Source: DASVLX01 sp035552275
Lineage (GTDB): Bacteria > Actinomycetota > Actinomycetes > Mycobacteriales > Pseudonocardiaceae
DNA length: 14,435 nt
Direction: 5' to 3'
Assembly (NCBI GenBank): GCA_035552275.1
Contig: DASZLR010000291.1
Location: forward strand, 1-14,435
The position numbers were made by a program, and so were the translations under genes. Below are positions 1 to 6,879 of this stretch, one piece after another (positions within the stretch are counted from its first letter, which is position 1; every line of letters begins with the position of its first letter). The notes beneath the pieces were generated by a model that saw nothing but the letters and a program-made list of their open reading frames with translations, made no database searches and was not told the DNA's origin.

Positions 1-1
1 C

Positions 2-364
2 TGCGACGCCGGTGTCACACCCATGGTGCTGGGATCCCGCTCGGAACCCCTGGATGTGGGCCGCACCACCCGCACCATCCCCACCGCCATCCGCAAAGCA
101 GTCGTATTCCGAGACCAAGGCTGCAGTTTCCCGAGCTGCGATCGGCCGGCTCGCTGGTGTGATGTTCACCATGTCGAGCACTGGGCCGACGGTGGCCCCA
201 CCGAACTGGGAAATCTCACCCTCCTCTGTAGACTCCACCACACGCTGGTGCACCACTCACCCTGGCGGATCGACATGGACGACGGCATCCCCACGTTCGT
301 CCCGCCCACCTACATCGACCGACAACAGCGACCCCGAACCAACCTCATCCACCGACGCAACTGA
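2..364 (+). CDS. DUF222/HNH endonuclease-like protein, C-terminal fragment (5' end outside window)
   Basis: The frame is open from the first bases of the window and ends at TGA 362-364, so only the C-terminal ~120 residues are present. They carry a compact HNH nuclease fold: a CxxxxC pair (CSFPSC) followed by CDVHHVEHWADGG, then NLTLLCRLHHTLVHH, with the paired Cys/His that bind zinc and the HNH histidines. This arrangement is typical of the C-terminus of actinobacterial DUF222 (13E12-type) proteins, a family usually present in many copies per genome. Nuclease activity is inferred from the motif; the biological role of the family is not established. The N-terminal DUF222 region cannot be seen, so whether the full gene is intact is unknown. 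Confidence 0.85.
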   Translation, partial: CDAGVTPMVLGSRSEPLDVGRTTRTIPTAIRKAVVFRDQGCSFPSCDRPARWCDVHHVEHWADGGPTELGNLTLLCRLHHTLVHHSPWRIDMDDGIPTFVPPTYIDRQQRPRTNLIHRRN

Positions 365-421
365 GAAGAAGCCACCCAGAATTTCTTCCCAGGCCCGATC
401 GAAGTAACGCACCCTGCGCGC

Positions 422-1615
422 TCAGCGGGGTCGGAGCACGGTCATGTCCAGCACCCAGAGCAGGCAGGCCGCGGCTGGGAAGGCCGCGCCGACGACGCAC
501 ACCCCGGTCCAGCCGAACGCCGCGTACATCGCGACCGACAGCGCGCTGCCGGTCGCGCCGGCCACGAAGTACGCCGTCATATAGGCGGTGTTCAGCCGGC
601 TGCGCGCCGCCGGCCGCAACGGATAGATGAGCGACTGATTGGAGATATGAGTGGCCTGGCAGCCAAGGTCCATCAGCGCAACGCCGATGGCCAGCGCGAT
701 CGCCGAATGCCCGCCGAGCGCGATGAGCACATAGGACAGTGCCATGACCAGCACGAAACCGCCGGTGGCCAGTCGCGCCAGACCCCGATCGGCGAGCCGG
801 CCGGCGAACATGGCCGCCGCCGCGCCGGCCGCGCCGACCAGCGCGAACGCGCCGATCGCCGCGTTGTTCCAGTGATACGGCGGCCGGGCCAGCAGAAAGC
901 CGACGCTGGCCCAGAAGGCGCTGAACGAGCCGAACACCAGCGCGCCGTACAGAATCCGCATGCGCAGCAACGGTTCCTCGCGCACCAGCCGCAACACCGA
1001 CGCCAGCAACGCCGGGTAGCGCAGCTTGGTGGTCGGCGCGAGCGTCGGCAGTTCCCGCCACAGCAACGCGCCGATCACCGCGGTGAGCACCGCACCCAGC
1101 CCGAACACCGCCCGCCAGCCGGCGACCGAGGCGATCAGCCCGGACAGCGTGCGGGACAACAGGATGCCGATCAGCAGGCCGCTCATCACGGTGCTCACCA
1201 CGCGGCCCTGCTGCCCGTCGGCGGCCAGATGCGCGGCGAAGGGCACCACCACCTGCGCGGCGACCGAGGTCAGCCCGACGACCATCGCGGCCGTGCCGAA
1301 CACCGCGACCGACGGTGCGAGCGCCATCAACGCCAGGCCCAGCACGGCGACCGCGAGCATGACGGCCAGCAGCCGACGCCGTTCCACCAAGTCGCCCAAC
1401 GGAACCAGGGTGGCCAGGCCGATCGCGTAGCCGATCTGGATCAGCGTGACCACGATGCCGATCGCCGCGCTGGACGTGTGCAGCGCCTGGGTCAGCGTCT
1501 GCTCCAACGGCTGCGGGTAGTACAGGTTGGCCACGACGGCGCCGGTCGCCAGCGCCATGATCGCGACGACCCGTCGGTTCGCGACCGCGGGTACGGCTGT
1601 CCCGGTGGCGGTCAT
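422..1615 (-). CDS. MFS transporter (probable drug/solute exporter)
   Basis: This 397-residue, strongly hydrophobic protein has about 12 predicted membrane segments, the usual length for a 12-TM major facilitator. It shows the N-terminal signature VANLYYPQPLEQ, common in the bacterial exporter subgroup often annotated as drug/proton antiporters, and the loop 2-3 motif GDLVERRR at residues 74-81. The substrate cannot be told from sequence. The gene diverges from a TetR regulator that starts 66 bp away across a palindromic operator, the classic arrangement of a repressor-controlled efflux pump. The ATG at 1613-1615 has no visible Shine-Dalgarno sequence. A TANNNT box lies 8 bp upstream, so the mRNA may be nearly leaderless. 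A frame continues upstream to 1634 in another register, but its protein is Arg-rich and not transporter-like. Confidence 0.92.
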   Translation of the reverse strand: MTATGTAVPAVANRRVVAIMALATGAVVANLYYPQPLEQTLTQALHTSSAAIGIVVTLIQIGYAIGLATLVPLGDLVERRRLLAVMLAVAVLGLALMALAPSVAVFGTAAMVVGLTSVAAQVVVPFAAHLAADGQQGRVVSTVMSGLLIGILLSRTLSGLIASVAGWRAVFGLGAVLTAVIGALLWRELPTLAPTTKLRYPALLASVLRLVREEPLLRMRILYGALVFGSFSAFWASVGFLLARPPYHWNNAAIGAFALVGAAGAAAAMFAGRLADRGLARLATGGFVLVMALSYVLIALGGHSAIALAIGVALMDLGCQATHISNQSLIYPLRPAARSRLNTAYMTAYFVAGATGSALSVAMYAAFGWTGVCVVGAAFPAAACLLWVLDMTVLRPR

Positions 1616-1623
1616 AGTGAGGG

Positions 1624-1653
1624 ACGGTAATCAACCAATTGGTTGGTTGGCAA
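1624..1653 (-). promoter_or_regulatory. Predicted promoter of the MFS gene
   Basis: On the minus strand TTGCCA (1653-1648) is followed after 18 bp by TACCGT (1629-1624). The expected start of transcription falls 1-2 bases before the ATG at 1615, which would give a leaderless or nearly leaderless mRNA. The operator palindrome fills most of the spacer. This is read from consensus matches only. Confidence 0.5.
1632..1645. promoter_or_regulatory. Palindromic operator, probable TetR-family binding site
   Basis: A perfect 14-bp inverted repeat, CAACCAATTGGTTG, lies in the spacer between the divergent MFS and TetR genes. It sits between the proposed -35 and -10 of the MFS promoter and directly beside the proposed -35 of the TetR promoter. 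Binding there could block both genes. Placement between a TetR gene and its divergent exporter is the standard location for such an operator; the match to this particular regulator is inferred. Confidence 0.75.
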
Positions 1654-1675
1654 GCGAGTTAGCTGGGCCTAGGGT
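1647..1675 (+). promoter_or_regulatory. Predicted promoter of the TetR gene
   Basis: TTGGCA (1647-1652) is followed after 17 bp by TAGGGT (1670-1675). The predicted transcription start, seven bases on, is the A of the ATG at 1682. This suggests a leaderless mRNA and supports 1682 over the ATG at 1676. The -35 overlaps that of the opposing MFS promoter. Confidence 0.55.
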
Positions 1676-1681
1676 ATGCGG

Positions 1682-2293
1682 ATGGCCAAGGACGTGCCCA
1701 GCACTCGGGATCGGCTGTTGGCGGCCGCCCGCGCCGAGTTCGCCGCGCACGGCATCGCGGGCGCGCGCACCGACCGCATCGCCCGCCTCGCCGGCGTGAA
1801 CAAGGAACGCATCTATGGCTATTTCGGCAGCAAGGAGAAGCTGTTCGACGCCGTGGTGATGGCCGCCATGGACGAGATGGTGGACGCCGTTCCACTGAGT
1901 TCCGACGACGACCCGGCCGAGTATGTCGGCCGCGTCTTCGACTTCCACCGCGACCACCCCGACCTGCTCCGGCTACTGCTGTGGGAAGGCCTGCACTATC
2001 GCGAGCAGCCACTGCCCAACGACGACGAGCGGGCCCGGCGGTACCGCGAGAAAGTGTCCACATTGGCCGGTGCGCTGGGCGTCGATTCGTCATTCGACGT
2101 CGCCGCCTGCCTGCTCACACTGATCGGTCTGGCCGCCTGGCCGAGCGCCGCGCCGCAGCTGGCCCGGCTCATCCTCGGCGATGCCGTCGACGAACCGGCC
2201 AGGCGAAACGCTATGCGCCGGTATGTGACGGACTTCGCCGCCCGCGCCCTGGCCGAGCCCGACAGTAAATGGGACCCGGTGGCCGGCTATTAG
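1682..2293 (+). CDS. TetR/AcrR family transcriptional regulator
   Basis: This 203-residue protein has the size and shape of a TetR repressor. The N-terminal helix-turn-helix spans about residues 12-50, with the recognition region GARTDRIARLAGVNKERIYGYFGSKEKLF (written here as landmarks: GART at 27-30, AGVNKERIYGYF at 37-48, KEKLF at 51-55). The tyrosine/phenylalanine YGYF ending is typical. The rest is an all-helical ligand-binding domain with no recognisable ligand signature. It is divergent from the MFS transporter and probably represses it and itself through the palindrome at 1632-1645. Two in-frame ATGs exist, 1676 and 1682. I chose 1682 because it coincides with the transcription start predicted from TTGGCA-17-TAGGGT; alternatively AGGG at 1671-1674 would serve it as a ribosome site. 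Confidence 0.92.
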   Translation: MAKDVPSTRDRLLAAARAEFAAHGIAGARTDRIARLAGVNKERIYGYFGSKEKLFDAVVMAAMDEMVDAVPLSSDDDPAEYVGRVFDFHRDHPDLLRLLLWEGLHYREQPLPNDDERARRYREKVSTLAGALGVDSSFDVAACLLTLIGLAAWPSAAPQLARLILGDAVDEPARRNAMRRYVTDFAARALAEPDSKWDPVAGY

Positions 2294-2312
2294 CCGAGCA
2301 GAACTCTGGATT

Positions 2313-3080
2313 TCACCCGCCCTCGGCGGTCTGGCGCAGCGCCTCAGCCGCTTTGCGGCCCCTGATCGCGTCCGCGCGCTCGACGGCGGCTCGGCGCTCC
2401 GCGTCCGCCTCGTAGTCGGCCTGCCGGTTGCGCACCACGCGCGCCGGCGCGCCGACCGCGATCGAGTAGTCCGGGATGTCGCCGCGCACCACGGCATGCG
2501 CGCCGAGCACGCAGCCGCGCCCGATCCGGGTACCGCGCAGCACCGTCGACTTCACGCCCAGCCAGCAGTCCGGCCCGATCCGCACCGGGGTCTTGACGAT
2601 GCCCTGGTCCTTGATCGGCGCGTTGACGTCAGCGGTGATGTGGTCGAAGTCGCAGATGTACACCCAGTCCGCGACCAGCGTCGCCGCGCCGATCTCGACG
2701 TCGAGGTAGCAATTGACGGTGTTGTCCTTGCCGAACACCGCCTTGTCCCCGATCCGCAGCGAGCCTTCGTGGCAGCGAATCGAGTTGCCGTCGCCGATGT
2801 GCACCCAGCGGCCGATCTCCATCCGGCCATAGCCGGGCTGGCAGTGGATGTCCAGCTTCCGCCCGAGAAACACCATGCCATGCAACACGATGTGCGGATT
2901 GGCCAGCCGAAACCGCAGCAGCCGCCAGTACCGCACCAGGTACCACGGGGTGAAGGCACGATGGCGCAGCACCCAGCGCAGCGTGGCCAGCGTCAGGAAC
3001 CGGGCCTGCCCGGAATCGCGGCCGGCTCGCCGCCAGGCACGGGCTTTGGCGGCCACCGGGGCGCCCCACATCGAGGTCAT
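2313..3080 (-). CDS. Left-handed beta-helix (hexapeptide repeat) acyltransferase
   Basis: A 255-residue protein. Its central region (about 87-216) is built of hexapeptide repeats of the form [ILV]Gxxxx, for example MEIGRWVHIGDG, LRIGDKAVFGKD, VRIGPDCWLGVKSTVLRGTRIG (split here by eye). It ends in DYSIAVGAPARVVRNR, the standard tail of LacA/WcaF-type O-acetyltransferases. A DFDH motif near residue 144 may hold the catalytic His. The N-terminal ~60 residues are basic and amphipathic, and an acidic/basic helix closes the protein. It would transfer an acyl group to a sugar hydroxyl; the acceptor is unknown. Position and domain resemble M. tuberculosis Rv3034c, proposed for methylglucose lipopolysaccharide biosynthesis. 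The open frame runs on upstream over the GH5 gene, but homology begins near MTSMWG. An alternative start is the ATG at 3071. Confidence 0.87.
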   Translation of the reverse strand: MTSMWGAPVAAKARAWRRAGRDSGQARFLTLATLRWVLRHRAFTPWYLVRYWRLLRFRLANPHIVLHGMVFLGRKLDIHCQPGYGRMEIGRWVHIGDGNSIRCHEGSLRIGDKAVFGKDNTVNCYLDVEIGAATLVADWVYICDFDHITADVNAPIKDQGIVKTPVRIGPDCWLGVKSTVLRGTRIGRGCVLGAHAVVRGDIPDYSIAVGAPARVVRNRQADYEADAERRAAVERADAIRGRKAAEALRQTAEGG

Positions 3081-3087
3081 GACACGG

Positions 3088-3093
3088 ACGGTA
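3088..3093 (-). promoter_or_regulatory. Predicted -10 box of the acyltransferase gene
   Basis: TACCGT on the minus strand lies exactly 7 bp upstream of the ATG at 3080. No Shine-Dalgarno sequence is visible, which fits a leaderless start. The same TTACCGTCC context precedes the MFS start at 1615. No convincing -35 was found. Confidence 0.4.
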
Positions 3094-3119
3094 ACCGATG
3101 TACCTGCCGTGTCCGATCT

Positions 3120-3149
3120 TTGACACAGCGCGACGTACACCGATAGCGT
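3120..3149 (+). promoter_or_regulatory. Strong predicted promoter of the GH5 gene, leaderless
   Basis: A perfect TTGACA (3120-3125) is followed after 18 bp by TAGCGT (3144-3149). Six bases later comes the GTG start codon at 3156, where transcription is expected to begin. No ribosome-binding site is present between the -10 and the start codon, so translation should be leaderless. Confidence 0.65.
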
Positions 3150-3155
3150 CGTTAG

Positions 3156-4562
3156 GTGGTATCCCGCCTCGCGCTGCCCATTCTGCTCGTCGCCAGTCTG
3201 GTTACCGGCGCCAGCCCCGCCCAGGCCGTCGGCGCGCCCTCGGCCCCGCCGCCGGGCTACCTGACCGACGCGCAGGGCCGCGCCATCGTGCTGCACGGCA
3301 TGAACAGCAGCGGTAGCGCCAAAATATCCGCCGACGCGATGCCCTGGGTCGGCCCGTCGAACATCGCCGCCGAAACCGACCGACTCGGCTCCGACGCGGT
3401 GCGGCTGCTGATCTTCTGGGACCGGGTGGAACCGCGGCCGGGCCAATTCGACGAGAACTACCTGAACGCCGTCGCACAGCGGGTGAGCTGGTATGCCGAC
3501 AACGGCGTCCAGGTCATTCTGGACATGCACCAGGACCTCTGGGGGCCGTCGCTGTCCGGCGGCGGCAACGACGGCGCGCCGGCCTGGGCGACGTTCACCG
3601 ACGGCCAGCCGGTGAAGATGCAGAGCAACTGGGGCCTCACCTATCTGCAGCCCGGCGAGGACCGCGCGTTCGACAACTTCTGGAACACCACCGGCGAGCA
3701 TCCCCAGTTGCGCCAACAGTTCGCCGACGCCTGGCGGCACGTGGCCGCGCGGTTCGCGGGCAACCCCGGCGTGCTGGGCTACGACCTGTTCAACGAGCCG
3801 TGGGACGGTGACTCGTCATCGCCGGGATTCGAGGTCAACCAGCTCGCGCCGTTCTACCAACAGGTGATCAACTCGATCCGGACGGTCGACGGCCAGCACT
3901 GGATCCTGGTCGAGCCGCAGATGTACGGCACGATCTGGGGCTGGCCCTCAACGCTGCCGCCGCTGTCCGATCCCCGCTCCGGCGGCGCGCACCTGGCCTA
4001 CGCTCCGCACCTGTATCCGTGGCTGATCATGACCGGCCAGCCCTACACCGGGAACAACAAGGTGCTCACCCAGGCCGCGCTCGCCACCTGGCAGACCGCC
4101 AACGTGACCGAGGCGGCCCAGCTGCGCATGCCGCTGGTGATCGGCGAGTTCGGCGGCGACGGCAACGAACCCGGCGCGGGCGACTACCTCAACGACATGA
4201 CGACGATGGCCGCCGGCAGTTCGGACGGCTGGCTGTACTGGTCCGACGATCCTGGCCCCGGCGGCCTGTACGGCAGGGGCAACAGTTGGTCCGCGCTGGC
4301 CGGCCTGCTCGCGCAACCGTATCCGCGGGCCATCGCCGGAACCCCGGTGCACTGGGGCTACGACCCGGGCGCCCACACGCTCACCGTCGTCTACACCGAC
4401 GCGGCCGGGGTCAGCGGCCCGACCGAGTTGTTCCTGCCGACCGACAAGTTCACCGTCTCTTGTGGACCAGGCTGCCGAACGAGCTGGGACCCGACCCGGC
4501 ATGTGCTGTCCCTAGCGGTGCCGCAGACCGGCGGCCAGCACACCATCACCGTTCGGCCGTAA
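3156..4562 (+). CDS. Secreted GH5 glycoside hydrolase, endoglycoceramidase-like
   Basis: This 468-residue exported protein begins with a signal peptide: basic MVSR, hydrophobic core LALPILLVASLVTG, cleavage expected after AQA at residue 24. The catalytic TIM barrel carries the GH5 landmarks LHGMNSSG (46-53), ILDMHQDLWG (121-130), acid/base Glu214 in DLFNEPWDG and nucleophile Glu331 in VIGEFGGDG, with the barrel Trp in DGWLYWSDD. A C-terminal beta-sandwich (about 390-468) contains a likely disulfide, Cys436-Cys440. DMHQD..W, two-domain architecture and length match actinobacterial endoglycoceramidases and related glycolipid hydrolases, which release the glycan from glycosphingolipids or similar glycolipids. 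The substrate is inferred from family. The GTG start is set by the signal peptide and the promoter. It converges with the caspase gene, leaving 11 bp. Confidence 0.88.
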   Translation: MVSRLALPILLVASLVTGASPAQAVGAPSAPPPGYLTDAQGRAIVLHGMNSSGSAKISADAMPWVGPSNIAAETDRLGSDAVRLLIFWDRVEPRPGQFDENYLNAVAQRVSWYADNGVQVILDMHQDLWGPSLSGGGNDGAPAWATFTDGQPVKMQSNWGLTYLQPGEDRAFDNFWNTTGEHPQLRQQFADAWRHVAARFAGNPGVLGYDLFNEPWDGDSSSPGFEVNQLAPFYQQVINSIRTVDGQHWILVEPQMYGTIWGWPSTLPPLSDPRSGGAHLAYAPHLYPWLIMTGQPYTGNNKVLTQAALATWQTANVTEAAQLRMPLVIGEFGGDGNEPGAGDYLNDMTTMAAGSSDGWLYWSDDPGPGGLYGRGNSWSALAGLLAQPYPRAIAGTPVHWGYDPGAHTLTVVYTDAAGVSGPTELFLPTDKFTVSCGPGCRTSWDPTRHVLSLAVPQTGGQHTITVRP

Positions 4563-4573
4563 CCGCGCTGGCG

Positions 4574-6751
4574 TCAGCTCACGTTCCACAAGAGAATATC
4601 GTCGTCGTTGCGATCACCGGTGGCGAGAATATTTCCGCTTGGATTGAACGCCGCCGAGCCAAAAGAGCCAGGTATCTGGCGAGTCGGCACCCCCGAATGG
4701 TTCGCGGAATTCACGTCCCACAACGAGACACCACGAGCGCCAACACCGGCCAGACTATGCCCATTCGGGCTAAACGTGACAGCGCTGCTATAACCGCCCG
4801 AGGCTGCCAGGGGCTCCCCCGCCTTCGACGGGTTTTCCGGTTCCGTCACATCCACCAGCGAGATACCTTGGTCATCACCGGTGGCCAAGGTATCTCCACC
4901 GGAATCGAATGCCACCACAGTATCCTCACCGTTGGGCGGACCATCCGTAGAATAGGAATATTTCGCCCATTTGGTATTATGAGGTTCGTTCGGGATTGAC
5001 ACGAGCAAATCGCCGGCGCCGTAAGAGTCAATACCGGCCACCGTATAACCACCCAAGGTATTGCCCTGCGCGCTAAAACCCAGAGAGTCCACGATGCCGT
5101 TTGAGGAGCCGATTAGATCGCCCGGGGTCGGGTGAGTAGGATCAGTCATGTCCCACCGCGAAATGCTGCCATCATAACCGCCGGCTACCAGCAGATGCCC
5201 GTCGGGACTAAAAGCCACCGAGCTGAAGGAGCCGGTAGAATTACCGGCAATATCATTACTCAGGACCACCGGGCCGTCGGAACCGGTGATCCTCCACAAC
5301 TCGATCCCGTCAGCTCCCGCCGCGGCCACAATATTGCCATCCGGACTGATCGCCAGAGCATTCACGGGATCTCCGTTATTGTTTCCGTACCCCACATTAT
5401 GAAGAACGGATGCATGCGCCGGATTGGTGGTATCCCACAACGTCATGGTGCCATCGTGGTTGCCGCTGGCGAGGACAGTCCCATTGGGGGAAAACGCCAA
5501 CGAATCGATGGGTCCGCTATCACCAGTCAGTATTATTGGCTGACCAGAAATGTCATTGACTTTTTCGTCAATGTTCGGCGAACCCGAGGCGGCCGTCGTC
5601 ATGAGCGCGATGACGGCGGGGAGGGCGACTGAGACGGCGAGTAGCCGCCGGACGCGACTGAGCGGGCCACGGGTCCACGCCAGTGACGGTGCTCCTGGGA
5701 ATGACGGCGGGTCAGGGGACAACGAAGGTCTCGGCAGCGGAGGCCGCCTGGGCGGGATCGATTGATCCAGGGCATCCAGTGCGGCACGGGCGGCAATGGC
5801 CACCCGGCCGACACGATCGGTGGTCAGCTCACGGAGTGTCGTCCGCGCGGCGACCGCGATGACCTCATCAGTGGAGTTCGCCAATCGGGCCAACTCGTGA
5901 AGGATGGCGATCCGCACCGCCTCCAGCGGACTACGGACCGCGTCGACGACCGCCGACGGAAGTATCACGTCCGGCTGCGGACCGCGCGGGCTCTTGGCGA
6001 CGTCCAGCTTGCCGCGCAGGTCGGCCATGCGCTGCGGATTCTGGTGGGGAGTAACGTCTCGCACCCGTTCGAACACGTAGTCGTAAAGCTCGTCTGTGTC
6101 GATGACGCCGTCTCCGTTGCGGTCGGCTTCGCCGGTCCGCATTCCGTCGACCAGCGCCTGGGTGAACACCGACGGACCAGCGTTTTTGTTCACCGCAATC
6201 GCCTTGCCGTCAGGCTCGTAGGCGTACTCCAGCGCCGACGACGACGTCACCACGACCGATCCCCGCCCCCGCGGCTCGCCGTCGCTCAACTGCTCCAGGA
6301 CATCAATCCTCGCACCGGCGCGATCCCGCATTCCAACCGGAAAAGCCCCTGCGTAACAGCAGTCCAGCAGGACCACTATCCGCCGCGACCGGCTGCGTCT
6401 CATTTGGTCACGCACGAAGTGCGCCGATACGGCGGTCGATCCCAGCCGGCCATGCCGCGAGTCGGCCGTTGCCAAGTGCAATTTACCCGCATCGTCCTTG
6501 ACACCATGTCCAGAGAGATACAAAAGGATGAGGTCATCCAGGCCGGCATCGGCGAAGAAGTCCTCGATGGCCCTGCTCACTTCGGGCTCGGCCCGGTTGT
6601 GCCGCACATCGACTTGATAATCGCCGATCGACGGATCACCCAGCACCGCTGCGAGCTCGCGAACGTCGGCCGCCGGAGAGCGTAGCTGGCGAAAGGTCGG
6701 GTCCGCGTACTTGTCAGTAGCGATGAGGAGCGCCCTGCGGCTTCCCGTCAT
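4574..6751 (-). CDS. Caspase-like protease with HEAT-like, transmembrane and seven-blade WD40 domains
   Basis: A 725-residue multidomain protein. Residues 4-225 form a caspase/C14 peptidase domain: His82 in LYLSGHGVKDD and Cys132 in LLDCCYAGAF are the expected dyad (DCC aligns with the metacaspase DSC). A perfect 12-residue EF-hand loop, DRNGDGVIDTDE, occupies 210-221. Residues 266-329 are alpha-helical and look HEAT-like. A Pro-rich linker (333-356) leads to one membrane helix (about 370-388) preceded by arginines and followed by acidic residues, so the protease should be cytoplasmic and the C-terminus outside. Residues 404-725 hold seven WD40-type repeats (AFSPNG..LASG..DGT..LWD), enough for one propeller; the fourth is degenerate. 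The start has a GAGGTGA ribosome site 3 bases upstream of the ATG. It is divergent from an EACC1-like gene, the known partner of such effectors. The WD40 part is low in GC. Confidence 0.9.
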   Translation of the reverse strand: MTGSRRALLIATDKYADPTFRQLRSPAADVRELAAVLGDPSIGDYQVDVRHNRAEPEVSRAIEDFFADAGLDDLILLYLSGHGVKDDAGKLHLATADSRHGRLGSTAVSAHFVRDQMRRSRSRRIVVLLDCCYAGAFPVGMRDRAGARIDVLEQLSDGEPRGRGSVVVTSSSALEYAYEPDGKAIAVNKNAGPSVFTQALVDGMRTGEADRNGDGVIDTDELYDYVFERVRDVTPHQNPQRMADLRGKLDVAKSPRGPQPDVILPSAVVDAVRSPLEAVRIAILHELARLANSTDEVIAVAARTTLRELTTDRVGRVAIAARAALDALDQSIPPRRPPLPRPSLSPDPPSFPGAPSLAWTRGPLSRVRRLLAVSVALPAVIALMTTAASGSPNIDEKVNDISGQPIILTGDSGPIDSLAFSPNGTVLASGNHDGTMTLWDTTNPAHASVLHNVGYGNNNGDPVNALAISPDGNIVAAAGADGIELWRITGSDGPVVLSNDIAGNSTGSFSSVAFSPDGHLLVAGGYDGSISRWDMTDPTHPTPGDLIGSSNGIVDSLGFSAQGNTLGGYTVAGIDSYGAGDLLVSIPNEPHNTKWAKYSYSTDGPPNGEDTVVAFDSGGDTLATGDDQGISLVDVTEPENPSKAGEPLAASGGYSSAVTFSPNGHSLAGVGARGVSLWDVNSANHSGVPTRQIPGSFGSAAFNPSGNILATGDRNDDDILLWNVS

Positions 6752-6879
6752 CCGTCACCTCACCCCAACCCCTCACCAGGTTGCCACTATTCCGCCCAGC
6801 GCCCGAACGTGGAGCGTAGGATAGCAATCCCCAGATACTCATCTCGCATAGTGTTCGATAACCAGATGGCGGTTTTGCT
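6752..6879. promoter_or_regulatory. Divergent promoter region between caspase and EACC1 genes
   Basis: A 128-bp spacer from which both genes are read outward. On the plus strand TAGTGT (6849-6854) is a possible -10 for the EACC1 gene, and on the minus strand TATCCT is a possible -10 for the caspase gene. Neither has a good -35. No clear inverted repeat that would mark an operator was found. Line 6841-6900 has 29 G/C in 60. Confidence 0.35.

Noticed and set aside
345..1634. A 429-codon minus-strand frame overlapping the MFS gene
   Set aside because: Arg/Gly/Ala-rich translation without any domain; the overlapping 422-1615 frame encodes a clear 12-TM transporter. It is a GC-rich shadow.
3081..3740. 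Upstream extension of the acyltransferase frame to 3740
   Set aside because: The extension lies antisense to the GH5 signal peptide and barrel and has no acyltransferase homology; the protein starts at MTSMWG, preceded by a TANNNT box.
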